NCBI GenBank assembly: GCA_026418275.1
Contig: JAOABQ010000071.1
Coordinates: forward strand, 62,001-126,000
Direction: 5' to 3'
DNA length: 64,000 nt
Source: Clostridia bacterium
GTDB lineage: Bacteria; Bacillota; Clostridia; Acetivibrionales; DSM-2933
Under the pieces are notes generated by a model, which made no database searches, was not told the origin of the DNA, and was given only the letters and a program-made list of their open reading frames with translations. A program made the translations under genes and the position numbers. Of this stretch, positions 46,386 to 53,890 are shown piece after piece; position 1 is the stretch's first letter; each line of letters opens with the position of its first letter.

Positions 46386-46499
46386 TGATAATATACCTCA
46401 CTTTTGCATTCTTTTTTTAGATATTCAAGGTAAACTTGTAAATGCCGGCAATCATAAGAAAGTCCTGCTTCATTCCATACCTTTTACAAAACCACCGCT

Positions 46500-47777
46500 T
46501 TATTTTCCGTTAATAAAACGTTCTACCATAATGCCCGCAATAGTCCCATCTCCTGACGCCGTAGATATCTGTCTAATTTTCTTGTCCCTCACATCTCCTG
46601 CTGCAAATACGCCGGGTATATTTGTTCTCATATCCTCGTCTGTCGGAATATACCCATATTCATTCAAACGGATCTGGTTTTTAAAAAGATCGGTTTTAGG
46701 CTGCATGCCAATATATACAAAAAGTCCCTCCGTCTCGATTTCGCTTGTTTCCTTTGTCTTTATATTTTCAACGGTTACACCCTTAACAAAGCTTTCCCCG
46801 TAGACCTTTCTTACTTCCGAGTTCCATATTACATTGATGTTTGGGTTCTTCAACGCTTCGTCCTGCGCTGCTTTAGATGCCTGGAAGTGGTCAAACTGGT
46901 GTACAATGGTTACCTGCTTTGCATACCTGGTAAGAAATACAGCCTCTTCAACAGCAGAATTGCCTCCGCCAACAACCAGGACATTAGCATCCTGGTAGAG
47001 GGCACCGTCGCAGGTAGCACAATAGTGAATCCCTCTGCCTCTAAACTCACGCTCGCCTTCTGCCGGTAGTTTTCTCGGTTCGGCCCCTGTAGCAATAATT
47101 ACGCTCTTGGCATAATAATCCGCATCTTCTGTCTGTACAAATTTTTCCTCACCGGCAAGGTTTACTGCGGTTATTTCTTTTAAATCATCAATTTGTGCGC
47201 CAAAGTCCAGCGCTTGCTTCTTCATATTTTCAACCAGGTCCAGCCCTCTTATTACCCCATTGGTTCCAGGGTAATTTGCCACATGATATGTCGTCGAAAC
47301 CTGGCCCCCGGGAAGCCCCTCATCAATCAGCACCGTAAACAGCTTGGCTCTTGCAGCATAAATTGCTGCAGACAAGCCTGCAGGTCCTGCCCCCAGAATT
47401 AATACATCACAGTAAACTTTTTGCCGTTCCTTTAAAATACAGGACCCGCCTATAACACCTTCAATCACTTTTCTAAGTTCGGGCTTATTAATATATCCGT
47501 TCAGTCTGGAGCATACTTCCTCTCCCTGATTGAAAAACAGTAGGGTCGGACTGCTTTTAACATTATATTTTTCAGCCAGCTGCCTGTTTTGCTGGCGAAA
47601 GATCCTTACAAACTTCATTTGTTCCCCATATATTTCAGCCATACGTTCAAAAATAGGGGCTAATGCCATACAGGGTGCACAATCCTCAGAATAAAAGTCT
47701 ACCACCACCGGTTTTTCATGTTGCAAGACATCCTTTTCAAAGGTTTCCATATTTGAGTAGATCATTTTGCCGCTCAT
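46500..47777 (-). CDS. Thioredoxin-thioredoxin reductase fusion
   Basis: The product has 425 residues. The N-terminal thioredoxin domain (about 1-105) has the active site SEDCAPCMALAP and cis-Pro SSPTLLFF. The C-terminal reductase (about 120-425) has FAD motif ILGAGPAGLSAAIYAARA, redox pair CATC and NAD(P) motif VVGGGNSAVEEA. The usual HRRxxxR that holds the NADPH phosphate is replaced by HQFDHFQAS, so NADH or another donor is possible. In the known fusion of Mycobacterium leprae the thioredoxin is at the C terminus; here it is at the N terminus. CGGAGG precedes the ATG at 47777, which is chosen over 47795. Confidence 0.92.
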   Translation of the reverse strand: MSGKMIYSNMETFEKDVLQHEKPVVVDFYSEDCAPCMALAPIFERMAEIYGEQMKFVRIFRQQNRQLAEKYNVKSSPTLLFFNQGEEVCSRLNGYINKPELRKVIEGVIGGSCILKERQKVYCDVLILGAGPAGLSAAIYAARAKLFTVLIDEGLPGGQVSTTYHVANYPGTNGVIRGLDLVENMKKQALDFGAQIDDLKEITAVNLAGEEKFVQTEDADYYAKSVIIATGAEPRKLPAEGEREFRGRGIHYCATCDGALYQDANVLVVGGGNSAVEEAVFLTRYAKQVTIVHQFDHFQASKAAQDEALKNPNINVIWNSEVRKVYGESFVKGVTVENIKTKETSEIETEGLFVYIGMQPKTDLFKNQIRLNEYGYIPTDEDMRTNIPGVFAAGDVRDKKIRQISTASGDGTIAGIMVERFINGK

Positions 47778-47808
47778 ACAAACACCTCCGTGCATGTGTA
47801 GTGTTAAA

Positions 47809-48465
47809 TTATTTGAGTTTGTCTATATAGTCATATATTTCCTCTTCGGAGATCGGCCCTATCATCTGGTCAAAAAGTGTTCCTTCCTTATCAATAATAT
47901 ACGTAGTCGGAATAGAGCTTATGTTATAGGTCTCAGCTACATTTCCTTTTGTATCCAGCAAAACCTTCATGGTGTATCCATTCTGTTCGATAAATCCCTT
48001 CGCCGTACCTTCACTCTCTCTTCCAAGGGTTAGGTTTACTGTAAGAATAACCGCATCCTTTCCCTTTTCCAGTTCCTTATGTACTTTTTCCAGATCAGGC
48101 ATTTCTTCTCTGCATGGCGGACACCAAGAGGCCCAAAAATTCAGAAAGACCACTTTTCCCTTGAAATCCGTAAGACTCACTTCATTCCCCGCTGTATCCC
48201 GCAGTGTAAAATCCGGTGCCATCAGCTTATCCGAATCCGGTTCTTCGGTTTCCTTAAAGCTATCATTCCTTTCAGGTGTGGCCACTACATCCGGTTCTTT
48301 GGTTTCAACAGTTTTTTCAGTTGGATTTGCTTCTGCGTTTTGGGAGGATGGGCTTTTTGGCTCTTCCTTGAGATTACTGTTTTGCTTGCTGTTAACTACA
48401 TAAGCCGCTACAAAAAGAAGTACAGTTGCAGTAACCCAAATTATAATCGTGCTGGCTTTTTTCAT
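47809..48465 (-). CDS. TlpA-family membrane-anchored thiol oxidoreductase
   Basis: The product has 218 residues. One membrane helix (about 8-25) is followed by a low-complexity acidic linker and a TlpA/ResA thioredoxin domain (about 80-218) with WASWCPPCREEMPDLE and a cis-Pro in SSIPTTYIID. It would work outside the membrane and receive electrons from the CcdA protein encoded just upstream. In ResA-type systems this keeps cytochrome c or other extracellular cysteines reduced; here no cytochrome gene is near, so extracytoplasmic disulfide reduction in general is more likely. Confidence 0.92.
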   Translation of the reverse strand: MKKASTIIIWVTATVLLFVAAYVVNSKQNSNLKEEPKSPSSQNAEANPTEKTVETKEPDVVATPERNDSFKETEEPDSDKLMAPDFTLRDTAGNEVSLTDFKGKVVFLNFWASWCPPCREEMPDLEKVHKELEKGKDAVILTVNLTLGRESEGTAKGFIEQNGYTMKVLLDTKGNVAETYNISSIPTTYIIDKEGTLFDQMIGPISEEEIYDYIDKLK

Positions 48466-48490
48466 AAATTCATCTTCCTCTTTTATGATT

Positions 48491-49174
48491 TTATAATAAG
48501 TATATATTAAAAGTTTCCAGTATAAAAAGAATTCCTGCAGCTATTAATACAATTCCCGAAATAACATTTATTATTCTGCTGTATTTTTGTATTTGTTTCA
48601 GCATATTTTTAACCTGGTCAAACAATATAGCTGTCAATATAAAAGGTACCCCCAAACCCAGTGAATAAACAAAAAGTTTCATCATACCCTGAAAGACAGT
48701 GCTGCTGGTGGCAGCATCCGCTAAAGCAGCCCCTAGAAACCTGCTTGCGCAAGGTGTCCATGCAAATGCAAAAACCATGCCGAAAAGGATTGAAGTATAG
48801 AATTTTAAATCCTTGAATTTATAATCTATCCTCTTTTCAAAATCTAAAAATTTAAGCTTAATAACCCCTGCAAAATTCAGGCCAAGGAGGATCATCACCG
48901 CACCGCTTACCCTCTTTAAGAGATCCGGGTGGCTTTTAAGAAATGTTCCAAGGGAAGTGGCAGTTGCCCCTAGTGCTACAAACACCAGCGTAAACCCTAA
49001 AACAAACCCGATTGAATTTAAAATAAGCCTGTTTCTTCTTATTAGGGATGTACCGGCCGTATCCGCCGACACTCCCGCCAGATAAAAGAAATATATAGGA
49101 ATCATAGGTAAAATGCAAGGTGACAAAAATGTCAAAACCCCTTCAGTAAACCCAAATAGATAGTTATCAAGCAC
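48491..49174 (-). CDS. ccdA: CcdA-type thiol-disulfide transporter
   Basis: The product has 227 residues with six membrane helices. Conserved motifs are FLSPCILPMIPIY (first Cys, with the two prolines) and FAWTPCASRFLGA (second Cys), which pass reducing equivalents across the membrane. The start is GTG at 49174 with AAGGAAGG eight bases before. It is the first gene of a five-gene operon behind the promoter at 49352-49380. Confidence 0.93.
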   Translation of the reverse strand: MLDNYLFGFTEGVLTFLSPCILPMIPIYFFYLAGVSADTAGTSLIRRNRLILNSIGFVLGFTLVFVALGATATSLGTFLKSHPDLLKRVSGAVMILLGLNFAGVIKLKFLDFEKRIDYKFKDLKFYTSILFGMVFAFAWTPCASRFLGAALADAATSSTVFQGMMKLFVYSLGLGVPFILTAILFDQVKNMLKQIQKYSRIINVISGIVLIAAGILFILETFNIYLL

Positions 49175-49336
49175 TCTATATACCTTCCTTTCTTAATGTA
49201 ATAAAACAACTTCTTCTCTAATTTATATCATAATCCAAACTAACCTCTGTCTCAAGCTTCCTTTAAGCTTCTCCTATTATCTGCCGAACTATTGATATGA
49301 ATCCTTTTTTTCCATAGGGATTTAGATACAAATATC

Positions 49337-49380
49337 ATACCCCCTATGGGTATTATACCCCTTCCTTTTAGCAATGTCAA
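49337..49380 (-). promoter_or_regulatory. Promoter of the redox operon overlapped by a CsoR/CstR-type operator
   Basis: On the minus strand TTGACA (49380-49375), exactly 17 bases, then TATAAT (49357-49352). The palindrome ATACCC-CCTAT-GGGTAT (49337-49353) overlaps the end of the -10 box and the expected start point. A second small palindrome, GGGTATAATACCC, contains the -10 box itself. TACCC-N-GGGTA is the operator form of CsoR/RcnR/CstR repressors (copper, nickel, persulfide sensors). No such repressor gene is in the window. Confidence 0.75.
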
Positions 49381-49562
49381 TGAAACTGCACTTCATCTTT
49401 AAATATTTTGTAACTTTTTCTATTTAATTGAATATTATGTCAATATGAAAATAGTTATCATCGCCCCCTTATCATTTTAATACATTTTTATAATGCATAG
49501 CGTCTTTACAGCATATTTTATTATTTAGGGGATAAAATTCACTATCATTGAGTGAGGTATTT

Positions 49563-49742
49563 ATGGATAAGGTTCAAAAAAAATCCAATGACAGTCTGCT
49601 GTTTTTTATTCTGGTTTTTCTTCTGCTGTTCTACGACAACAGCGCTATAAAAAGATCCACTCAGTACGTTTTAAAGCCCACTGAAAAAAATAATTCCATT
49701 TTATATTTTATACTAGTGTATCTCCTTTTATTTTACAAATGA
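49563..49742 (+). CDS. Small protein with two copies of a hydrophobic ILVFLLLF motif
   Basis: The product has 59 residues from the ATG at 49563 (GTGAGGT upstream; a TTG at 49548 is in frame). It contains SLLFFILVFLLLFYDN near residues 12-27 and SILYFILVYLLLFYK at the C terminus. The same motif occurs in the products at 51387 (minus) and 51001. It is part of a cluster ending in sleB, so a spore or forespore membrane role is an inference. Confidence 0.75.
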   Translation: MDKVQKKSNDSLLFFILVFLLLFYDNSAIKRSTQYVLKPTEKNNSILYFILVYLLLFYK

Positions 49743-49769
49743 CGGTAAATATATATAAAGCCTCTAACA

Positions 49770-49826
49770 GGGAATATGCCCGAAACTGGCGCTGCTAAAG
49801 ACTCCGGTGTTTTCGGCATGATTCCT
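49770..49826 (+). terminator. Long stem-loop after the 59-residue gene
   Basis: GGAATATGCC pairs with GGCATGATTCC; the stem continues with CGAAA/TTTTCG and CTGG/CCGG. It is larger than a usual terminator and the following T run is short (CCTTTAAAAAG), so it could be a structured RNA instead. Confidence 0.5.
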
Positions 49827-49997
49827 TTAAAAAGTTGTCACATTTCTTTTTCATGCTCCATATTATATAAAGTAAATCTACATCCGGAGGTAAGCCTGTT
49901 TATTTATTAATCTGACTGTATATCTCTGCAAGTCGTTGATTCGGCTGCCGTTAACCTGACTGTCATTGACTCAATAACAATTGAAAGGAATGATAAT

Positions 49998-50318
49998 ATG
50001 AACAATCCTTTAAACAAAAAATTGGCTGAAATGTTATCTAAAATGGATGAAAAGGTACTTAAAGCAAGACTTAATGCAGCGATTGACATGCTTAAAAATG
50101 GAAATACTGAGGAATTGGCAAACAAATTGAACAAGTTGGACAAAAATGAACTTCTTACTAAAATCAATGAAGTAGACGCATCAAAATTAGATGAATTAAA
50201 TATCAATAAATCCGAATTAAAACAGCAAATCAGCAATGCGGATCTTCAAAAATTATCCCAGCTTATTGGCGAAAATGGTGATGAAATTATAAATAAAATT
50301 AAAGACATTATTAAATAA
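49998..50318 (+). CDS. Helical charged protein of the sporulation-like cluster
   Basis: The product has 106 residues, Lys/Asn/Leu-rich and predicted fully helical (LNKKLAEMLSKMDEKVLK, ELANKLNKLDKNELL). No signal peptide or membrane helix. I do not recognise a named family. GAAAGGA precedes the ATG. Its neighbours are two other proteins without named function and sleB. Confidence 0.75.
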   Translation: MNNPLNKKLAEMLSKMDEKVLKARLNAAIDMLKNGNTEELANKLNKLDKNELLTKINEVDASKLDELNINKSELKQQISNADLQKLSQLIGENGDEIINKIKDIIK

Positions 50319-50449
50319 CCAAATACATATATTTATTATAAGTAGTTCCATTGATAAAAGGGGATCCATTCATCCCCTTATATTCATGATCTGAGGTTTT
50401 TATAGGTTGAATACGCTTTAAACAAAAGTTCCCGAACTTTCTGGCTAGA

Positions 50450-50528
50450 GATAAACGAACTGTAAAGGTACAAATTTCGATTTCTTAAAGACCTCATTTC
50501 AATTCTCGAATTTTACTTTGTTTACACC
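50450..50528. repeat. Palindromic dispersed repeat, copy B
   Basis: The left arm contains GAACTGTAAAGGTACAAATT and the right arm ends TTTTACTTTGTTTACAC. Copy A is at 30992-31079. It ends about 57 bases before the start of the next gene, a position like that of copy A. Confidence 0.6.
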
Positions 50529-50584
50529 TGTTATCAATAAATTGATGAATCTTTTTGCCAAACTCTTCCCAGGGAGGAAAAACC

Positions 50585-50983
50585 ATGAATGATGATATTA
50601 ATAAAAAAATAAATCAGATTGCAGAGCTTTTAGGTAAGGACACTGTGCCGGATAACGTAAAGGGGCTTATTTCCCTACTGGCAAACAGTGCATCAAGTGC
50701 ACCCGCAAAACCTGAACCCACCCCAGTTTATGAGGAACGACCGGTTCCTAAGGAAGAAAAGCTTGTAAAAAATGATCTGGATGAAAGCCTGGATATGTTT
50801 AGAAAGGTTAAAACCGTAATGGACCGGATCAATACAAATCATGACCCGAGAATTAATCTTTTAAGTGCAATTAAACCCTTTTTAAACAGCAACCGGCAAA
50901 AAAAGCTTTCAAATTGCATCAATATTCTTCGTATGTCCACCCTTGCAAGATACATGGATGAACAAGAGAAGAAAAATCCCTAG
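50585..50983 (+). CDS. Hypothetical protein of the sporulation-like cluster
   Basis: The product has 132 residues from the ATG at 50585 (GGGAGG upstream). An N-terminal helical part (about 1-35) is joined by a Pro-rich linker (about 40-62) to a C-terminal helical domain (LDESLDMFRKVKTVMDRIN, NLLSAIKPFLNSNRQKKL) that ends with RMSTLARYMDEQE. No membrane helix. It precedes the 101-residue gene by 17 bases and is probably cotranscribed with it. Confidence 0.78.
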   Translation: MNDDINKKINQIAELLGKDTVPDNVKGLISLLANSASSAPAKPEPTPVYEERPVPKEEKLVKNDLDESLDMFRKVKTVMDRINTNHDPRINLLSAIKPFLNSNRQKKLSNCINILRMSTLARYMDEQEKKNP

Positions 50984-51000
50984 AACAGGAGGTAACAAAG

Positions 51001-51306
51001 ATGCTCTACCGAAGAATGAACCAAAAGCCCAGAAAATTTTTACCCCCTAGTGATATTGACCCCATTTCCATACCCATTAAGGAAATTGAGAAAATCCCTC
51101 TTCCGACGGAGGATGAAAATACACACCTAAACCAATATGAAAAAAACAACCGGTTTGGCAAAAAATCAAACTCTATTTTAGAGGTTTTGAAAAACAGGAT
51201 ACACGTAGAGGAAATCATTCTTATAGGATTAATCTTTTTAATTCTAGACGAACGTATTGAGGATGAATTTTTACTGATAATCCTCGTATATCTCCTTTTG
51301 AATTAA
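51001..51306 (+). CDS. Small protein with C-terminal hydrophobic ILVYLLL motif
   Basis: The product has 101 residues. The first 70 are polar and Pro-rich; the end holds two short hydrophobic stretches (EEIILIGLIFLILDE and EFLLIILVYLLLN) separated by acidic residues. These repeat the motif of the 59-residue and 37-residue proteins. AGGAGG precedes the ATG and a terminator follows. Confidence 0.75.
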   Translation: MLYRRMNQKPRKFLPPSDIDPISIPIKEIEKIPLPTEDENTHLNQYEKNNRFGKKSNSILEVLKNRIHVEEIILIGLIFLILDERIEDEFLLIILVYLLLN

Positions 51307-51332
51307 ACCTCCATACCTTCTTTAGAAGATAA

Positions 51333-51358
51333 GAATAGAGACCTTTTAAGGTCTCTAT
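51333..51358. terminator. Bidirectional terminator between converging small genes
   Basis: AATAGAGACC-TTTTAA-GGTCTCTATT is a perfect 10-bp stem with U-rich DNA on both sides. It serves the 101-residue gene (plus) and the 37-residue gene (minus). Confidence 0.88.
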
Positions 51359-51386
51359 TTCTATTACATACGGGTTATCCTTCTCT

Positions 51387-51500
51387 TTATTCCACTCCAG
51401 AATATGTACGTCCGTCTATTCCGTCAAACAACAATAAAAATACAAGTATAAAGAACAGAATGGAGCAATTATTTTTACCTTTAAAACCTAATAATCCCAT
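51387..51500 (-). CDS. 37-residue hydrophobic peptide, same family as its neighbours
   Basis: An ATG at 51500 with AGGAGG eight bases before it opens a 37-codon frame ending with TAA at 51387. The peptide has a short N terminus (MGLLGFKGKNNC), the hydrophobic motif SILFFILVFLLLF and a polar end (DGIDGRTYSGVE). The motif matches that of the product encoded at 49563 almost residue for residue, so this is a real gene despite its size. Confidence 0.85.
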   Translation of the reverse strand: MGLLGFKGKNNCSILFFILVFLLLFDGIDGRTYSGVE

Positions 51501-51634
51501 TGTAATACCTCCTGAATTTGTGCAATTCAATTACATACTATATAGTATTCCTTCTGTTATTTTTTGTTACAAGGTTTTTTAAATGGACGTTTTGAAGACC
51601 AAAATTCTTTTCATTATATTGAACACGGTAAAGC

Positions 51635-51715
51635 TTTACATGCACTTCAGTTTCCTTGATACCTCATAGTGAAATTCAATTTGTTCATGTAAAACATTTT
51701 CACGATTATATAAAT
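51635..51715. repeat. Stem-loop element resembling the one at 29071
   Basis: Arms TTTACATG (51635-51642) and CATGTAAA (51686-51693) enclose 43 bases, close to the 42-base loop at 29071-29132. Both are followed by a similar tail (AACATTTTCACGATTATATAA here, in part; a related ATGTTTTTGCACCATCTATAA at 29133). A third tail-like match, ATTTTCACGATCTATTAAG, is at 52754-52772 without the left arm. The rest of 51501-51951 shows nothing recognisable. Confidence 0.45.
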
Positions 51716-51951
51716 ACTTTTGCAGGAAGCCTTGTTATGAATATTCTGAAATAAATTACAAAGAATATATATTACCGGAAATTACAATAACTAATTAACC
51801 CTTGCCCAAAGGTTTTAAAGAATCTTAACGAATGGTAACAATAGCCTTACAGCAATTAAAACGAAGGAAATTGAATCGCAAAAAATAAAAGAATTAAAAC
51901 ATTTTCGCGTTCAATAAATAAACGGAATGAATTTTGAAGGAGAGAATCTGT

Positions 51952-52665
51952 TTGAGTAAAAAGGGTATTTTTTTACTAATTACATCCATATTCTTATTAT
52001 GTTTGCTCATTTGCACATTTATTTTCCAGGATGATATTTCAGGTTATTACGGGTATACCAATAGTATTCAAGCACTTTCGTATTATGGCTCCAGAGGCCA
52101 GGAAGTAATTGATATTCAGGCAAAGCTATACCGCTGGGGCTATTATAAAGGGATTGTAGACGGAATCTATGGGTACAGTACCTATCAGGCGGTGCGTTCC
52201 TTTCAGGCAAAAAACGGACTTAGAGTTGACGGGGTTGCAGGTTCCCAGACTTTAGCCGCATTAGGACTGCCTACAGGGGTATCCAGAGGTACCACAAGAA
52301 CAAGCGTTTCTGGTAATAAGGATTTAAATCTCTTAGCCCACCTAATCCATGGAGAAGCCCGTGGCGAGCCCTATACCGGACAGGTAGCCGTTGCTGCGGT
52401 GATATTAAACAGGGTGGATGACTCAAGATTCCCTAAAACCATTGCCGGCGTAATCTATCAGCCGGGTGCATTTGATGCGGTTGAAGACGGACAAATTAAT
52501 TTAGAGCCGGACGCAAACGCTTATAAAGCAGCACGGGATGCATTAAACGGCTGGGATCCTTCCGGAGGCGCGGTCTATTATTTTAATCCCGCTACAGCAA
52601 CAAGCAAATGGATTTGGACAAGAACAATTATTACACAGATCGGTAAGCATATCTTCGCAAGATAA
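51952..52665 (+). CDS. sleB: Spore cortex-lytic enzyme, SleB type
   Basis: The product has 237 residues. One N-terminal hydrophobic segment (about 5-25) serves as signal or anchor. A peptidoglycan-binding domain (about 45-108) has GQEVIDIQAKLYRWGYYKG and DGIYGYSTYQAVRSFQ in part. The C-terminal hydrolase_2 domain (about 125-237) has HGEARGEPYTGQVAVAAVILNR (in part, catalytic Glu) and YFNP. It degrades muramic lactam-containing cortex on germination. The ribosome site AAGGAG at 51937-51942 fits the TTG at 51952; a TTG at 51934 lies upstream of it. The name rests on architecture; a paralogue such as CwlJ is excluded because that lacks the binding domain. Confidence 0.88.
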   Translation: MSKKGIFLLITSIFLLCLLICTFIFQDDISGYYGYTNSIQALSYYGSRGQEVIDIQAKLYRWGYYKGIVDGIYGYSTYQAVRSFQAKNGLRVDGVAGSQTLAALGLPTGVSRGTTRTSVSGNKDLNLLAHLIHGEARGEPYTGQVAVAAVILNRVDDSRFPKTIAGVIYQPGAFDAVEDGQINLEPDANAYKAARDALNGWDPSGGAVYYFNPATATSKWIWTRTIITQIGKHIFAR

Positions 52666-52682
52666 TTCAGACATGTGCAAGA

Positions 52683-52727
52683 AAAAGCGGGTAAATGATT
52701 TTTATACCATTCATTCACCCGCTTTTA
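52683..52727 (+). terminator. Terminator of sleB
   Basis: AAAAGCGGGT-A-AATGA and TCATT-C-ACCCGCTTTT form a 15-bp stem followed by AATTTATT. Confidence 0.85.
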
Positions 52728-52832
52728 ATTTATTCAATTTATCCATGCAAAATCATTTTCACGATCTATTAAGTTGCCAATGCTTTTGAGAATACATAGA
52801 AAGCAGAATAAATAGATTTCCAAGCTGAATAT

Positions 52833-53705
52833 CTAGGCACTTTCTTTTTCCGTATTCTTCAATTCATTATATTTATAAAACACGGTTGTTAAAAAGAGTG
52901 AGAAAAACAACGTTTTAAAAATCCAATCCCCAAGAAATACTCCCGCTTTGAAAGCAGTAATCCCTTCTTGTGCATTGGTTGCATACACCCCAATCATAAC
53001 GAGAATCTGGGGAATTATAAACAAAACATCAAAAAACAGGAACATTCTAAGAATTTTCCAAAATGCTTTGTCTGCTACCTTTTTCCCCTTTAAGAAAGCC
53101 CATTTCCGGCTATTCATGGTTGAAGGGTACCAAAACAGTATATATATCCTGTAAAACATAAAGCCAAAAAATAAAACCATCAATGTAAGAATATCAAAGA
53201 CTACGGATGCCGCCAAGAGAGAACTCCTCCCACCGTATACCGCTCTTGTCATAACAATAGCCGGAACGGTTGAAACCATCATAAACACGCCAAAAAGTAC
53301 GCTCGCCATCAATACTACAAAGGATTTTATAGAAAAGGTTAAAAAGTATTTTTTTATACCCTTTGAAATTTCGCGCTTTTCCTTAGGTTCCCGGTTTAAT
53401 AAACGGTTTAATATATTAGAGTATCCTGCTAAAACAATCCCGGCCAGTAATGCAACCAAAACCAATCCCCCCAATATAACGGGAACCAGAATGTGTGCTT
53501 TATGAATGATTGGGTTTACAATATGCTGTATAAAGGAGACAAAACTCTCCAACCCGTTTCCTGCATTAATGGAACCAAACATGGAAAAAAACATACTCAA
53601 AACCATATATTCGGCCAAACATATCCCAAATAAAACAAACCCCACCAACAATATGCCGGAGGGCCTGCGGAACATTAATTTCGCTGCTTCCTTTATTGTA
53701 CTCAT
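52833..53705 (-). CDS. Multi-pass membrane protein, unknown
   Basis: The product has 290 residues with about six membrane helices (near 18-42, 72-96, 125-150, 165-190, 220-243, 262-282). A positive N terminus is typical of inner loops. I do not recognise the family; the layout is like the general membrane proteins near GntR-regulated operons. The divergent GntR gene and its palindrome are 126 bases upstream. Confidence 0.7.
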   Translation of the reverse strand: MSTIKEAAKLMFRRPSGILLVGFVLFGICLAEYMVLSMFFSMFGSINAGNGLESFVSFIQHIVNPIIHKAHILVPVILGGLVLVALLAGIVLAGYSNILNRLLNREPKEKREISKGIKKYFLTFSIKSFVVLMASVLFGVFMMVSTVPAIVMTRAVYGGRSSLLAASVVFDILTLMVLFFGFMFYRIYILFWYPSTMNSRKWAFLKGKKVADKAFWKILRMFLFFDVLFIIPQILVMIGVYATNAQEGITAFKAGVFLGDWIFKTLFFSLFLTTVFYKYNELKNTEKESA

Positions 53706-53830
53706 AAGTAACCTTCTTTCCTATTCCAATCACAAACCGTGATAATTATAACATACTATCTAAAATGTGTAAACTATAGGCTGCAAAGCCTTTTCCAGCA
53801 TCTACCGGATAATTTGCGAAAAAATATTGA

Positions 53831-53879
53831 CTACATGCCATATCTGTTATATTATATATATAACAGATATGGCATGTAG
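53831..53879. promoter_or_regulatory. 49-bp perfect palindrome, probable operator of the GntR gene
   Basis: The 21-base arms starting CTACATGCCATATCTG are perfectly inverted around a 7-base AT centre. TTGACT (53828-53833) overlaps the left arm, and AT-rich -10 candidates lie in the centre, so binding would block the promoter of the GntR gene starting at 53891. Confidence 0.8.
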
Positions 53880-53890
53880 ATAAGGTGGTG

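Noticed and set aside
49940-49975. TGACTGTCATTGACTCA as a TGAC-N4-GTCA site
   Set aside because: The spacing between half-sites is one base, not four, so it does not fit the motif.
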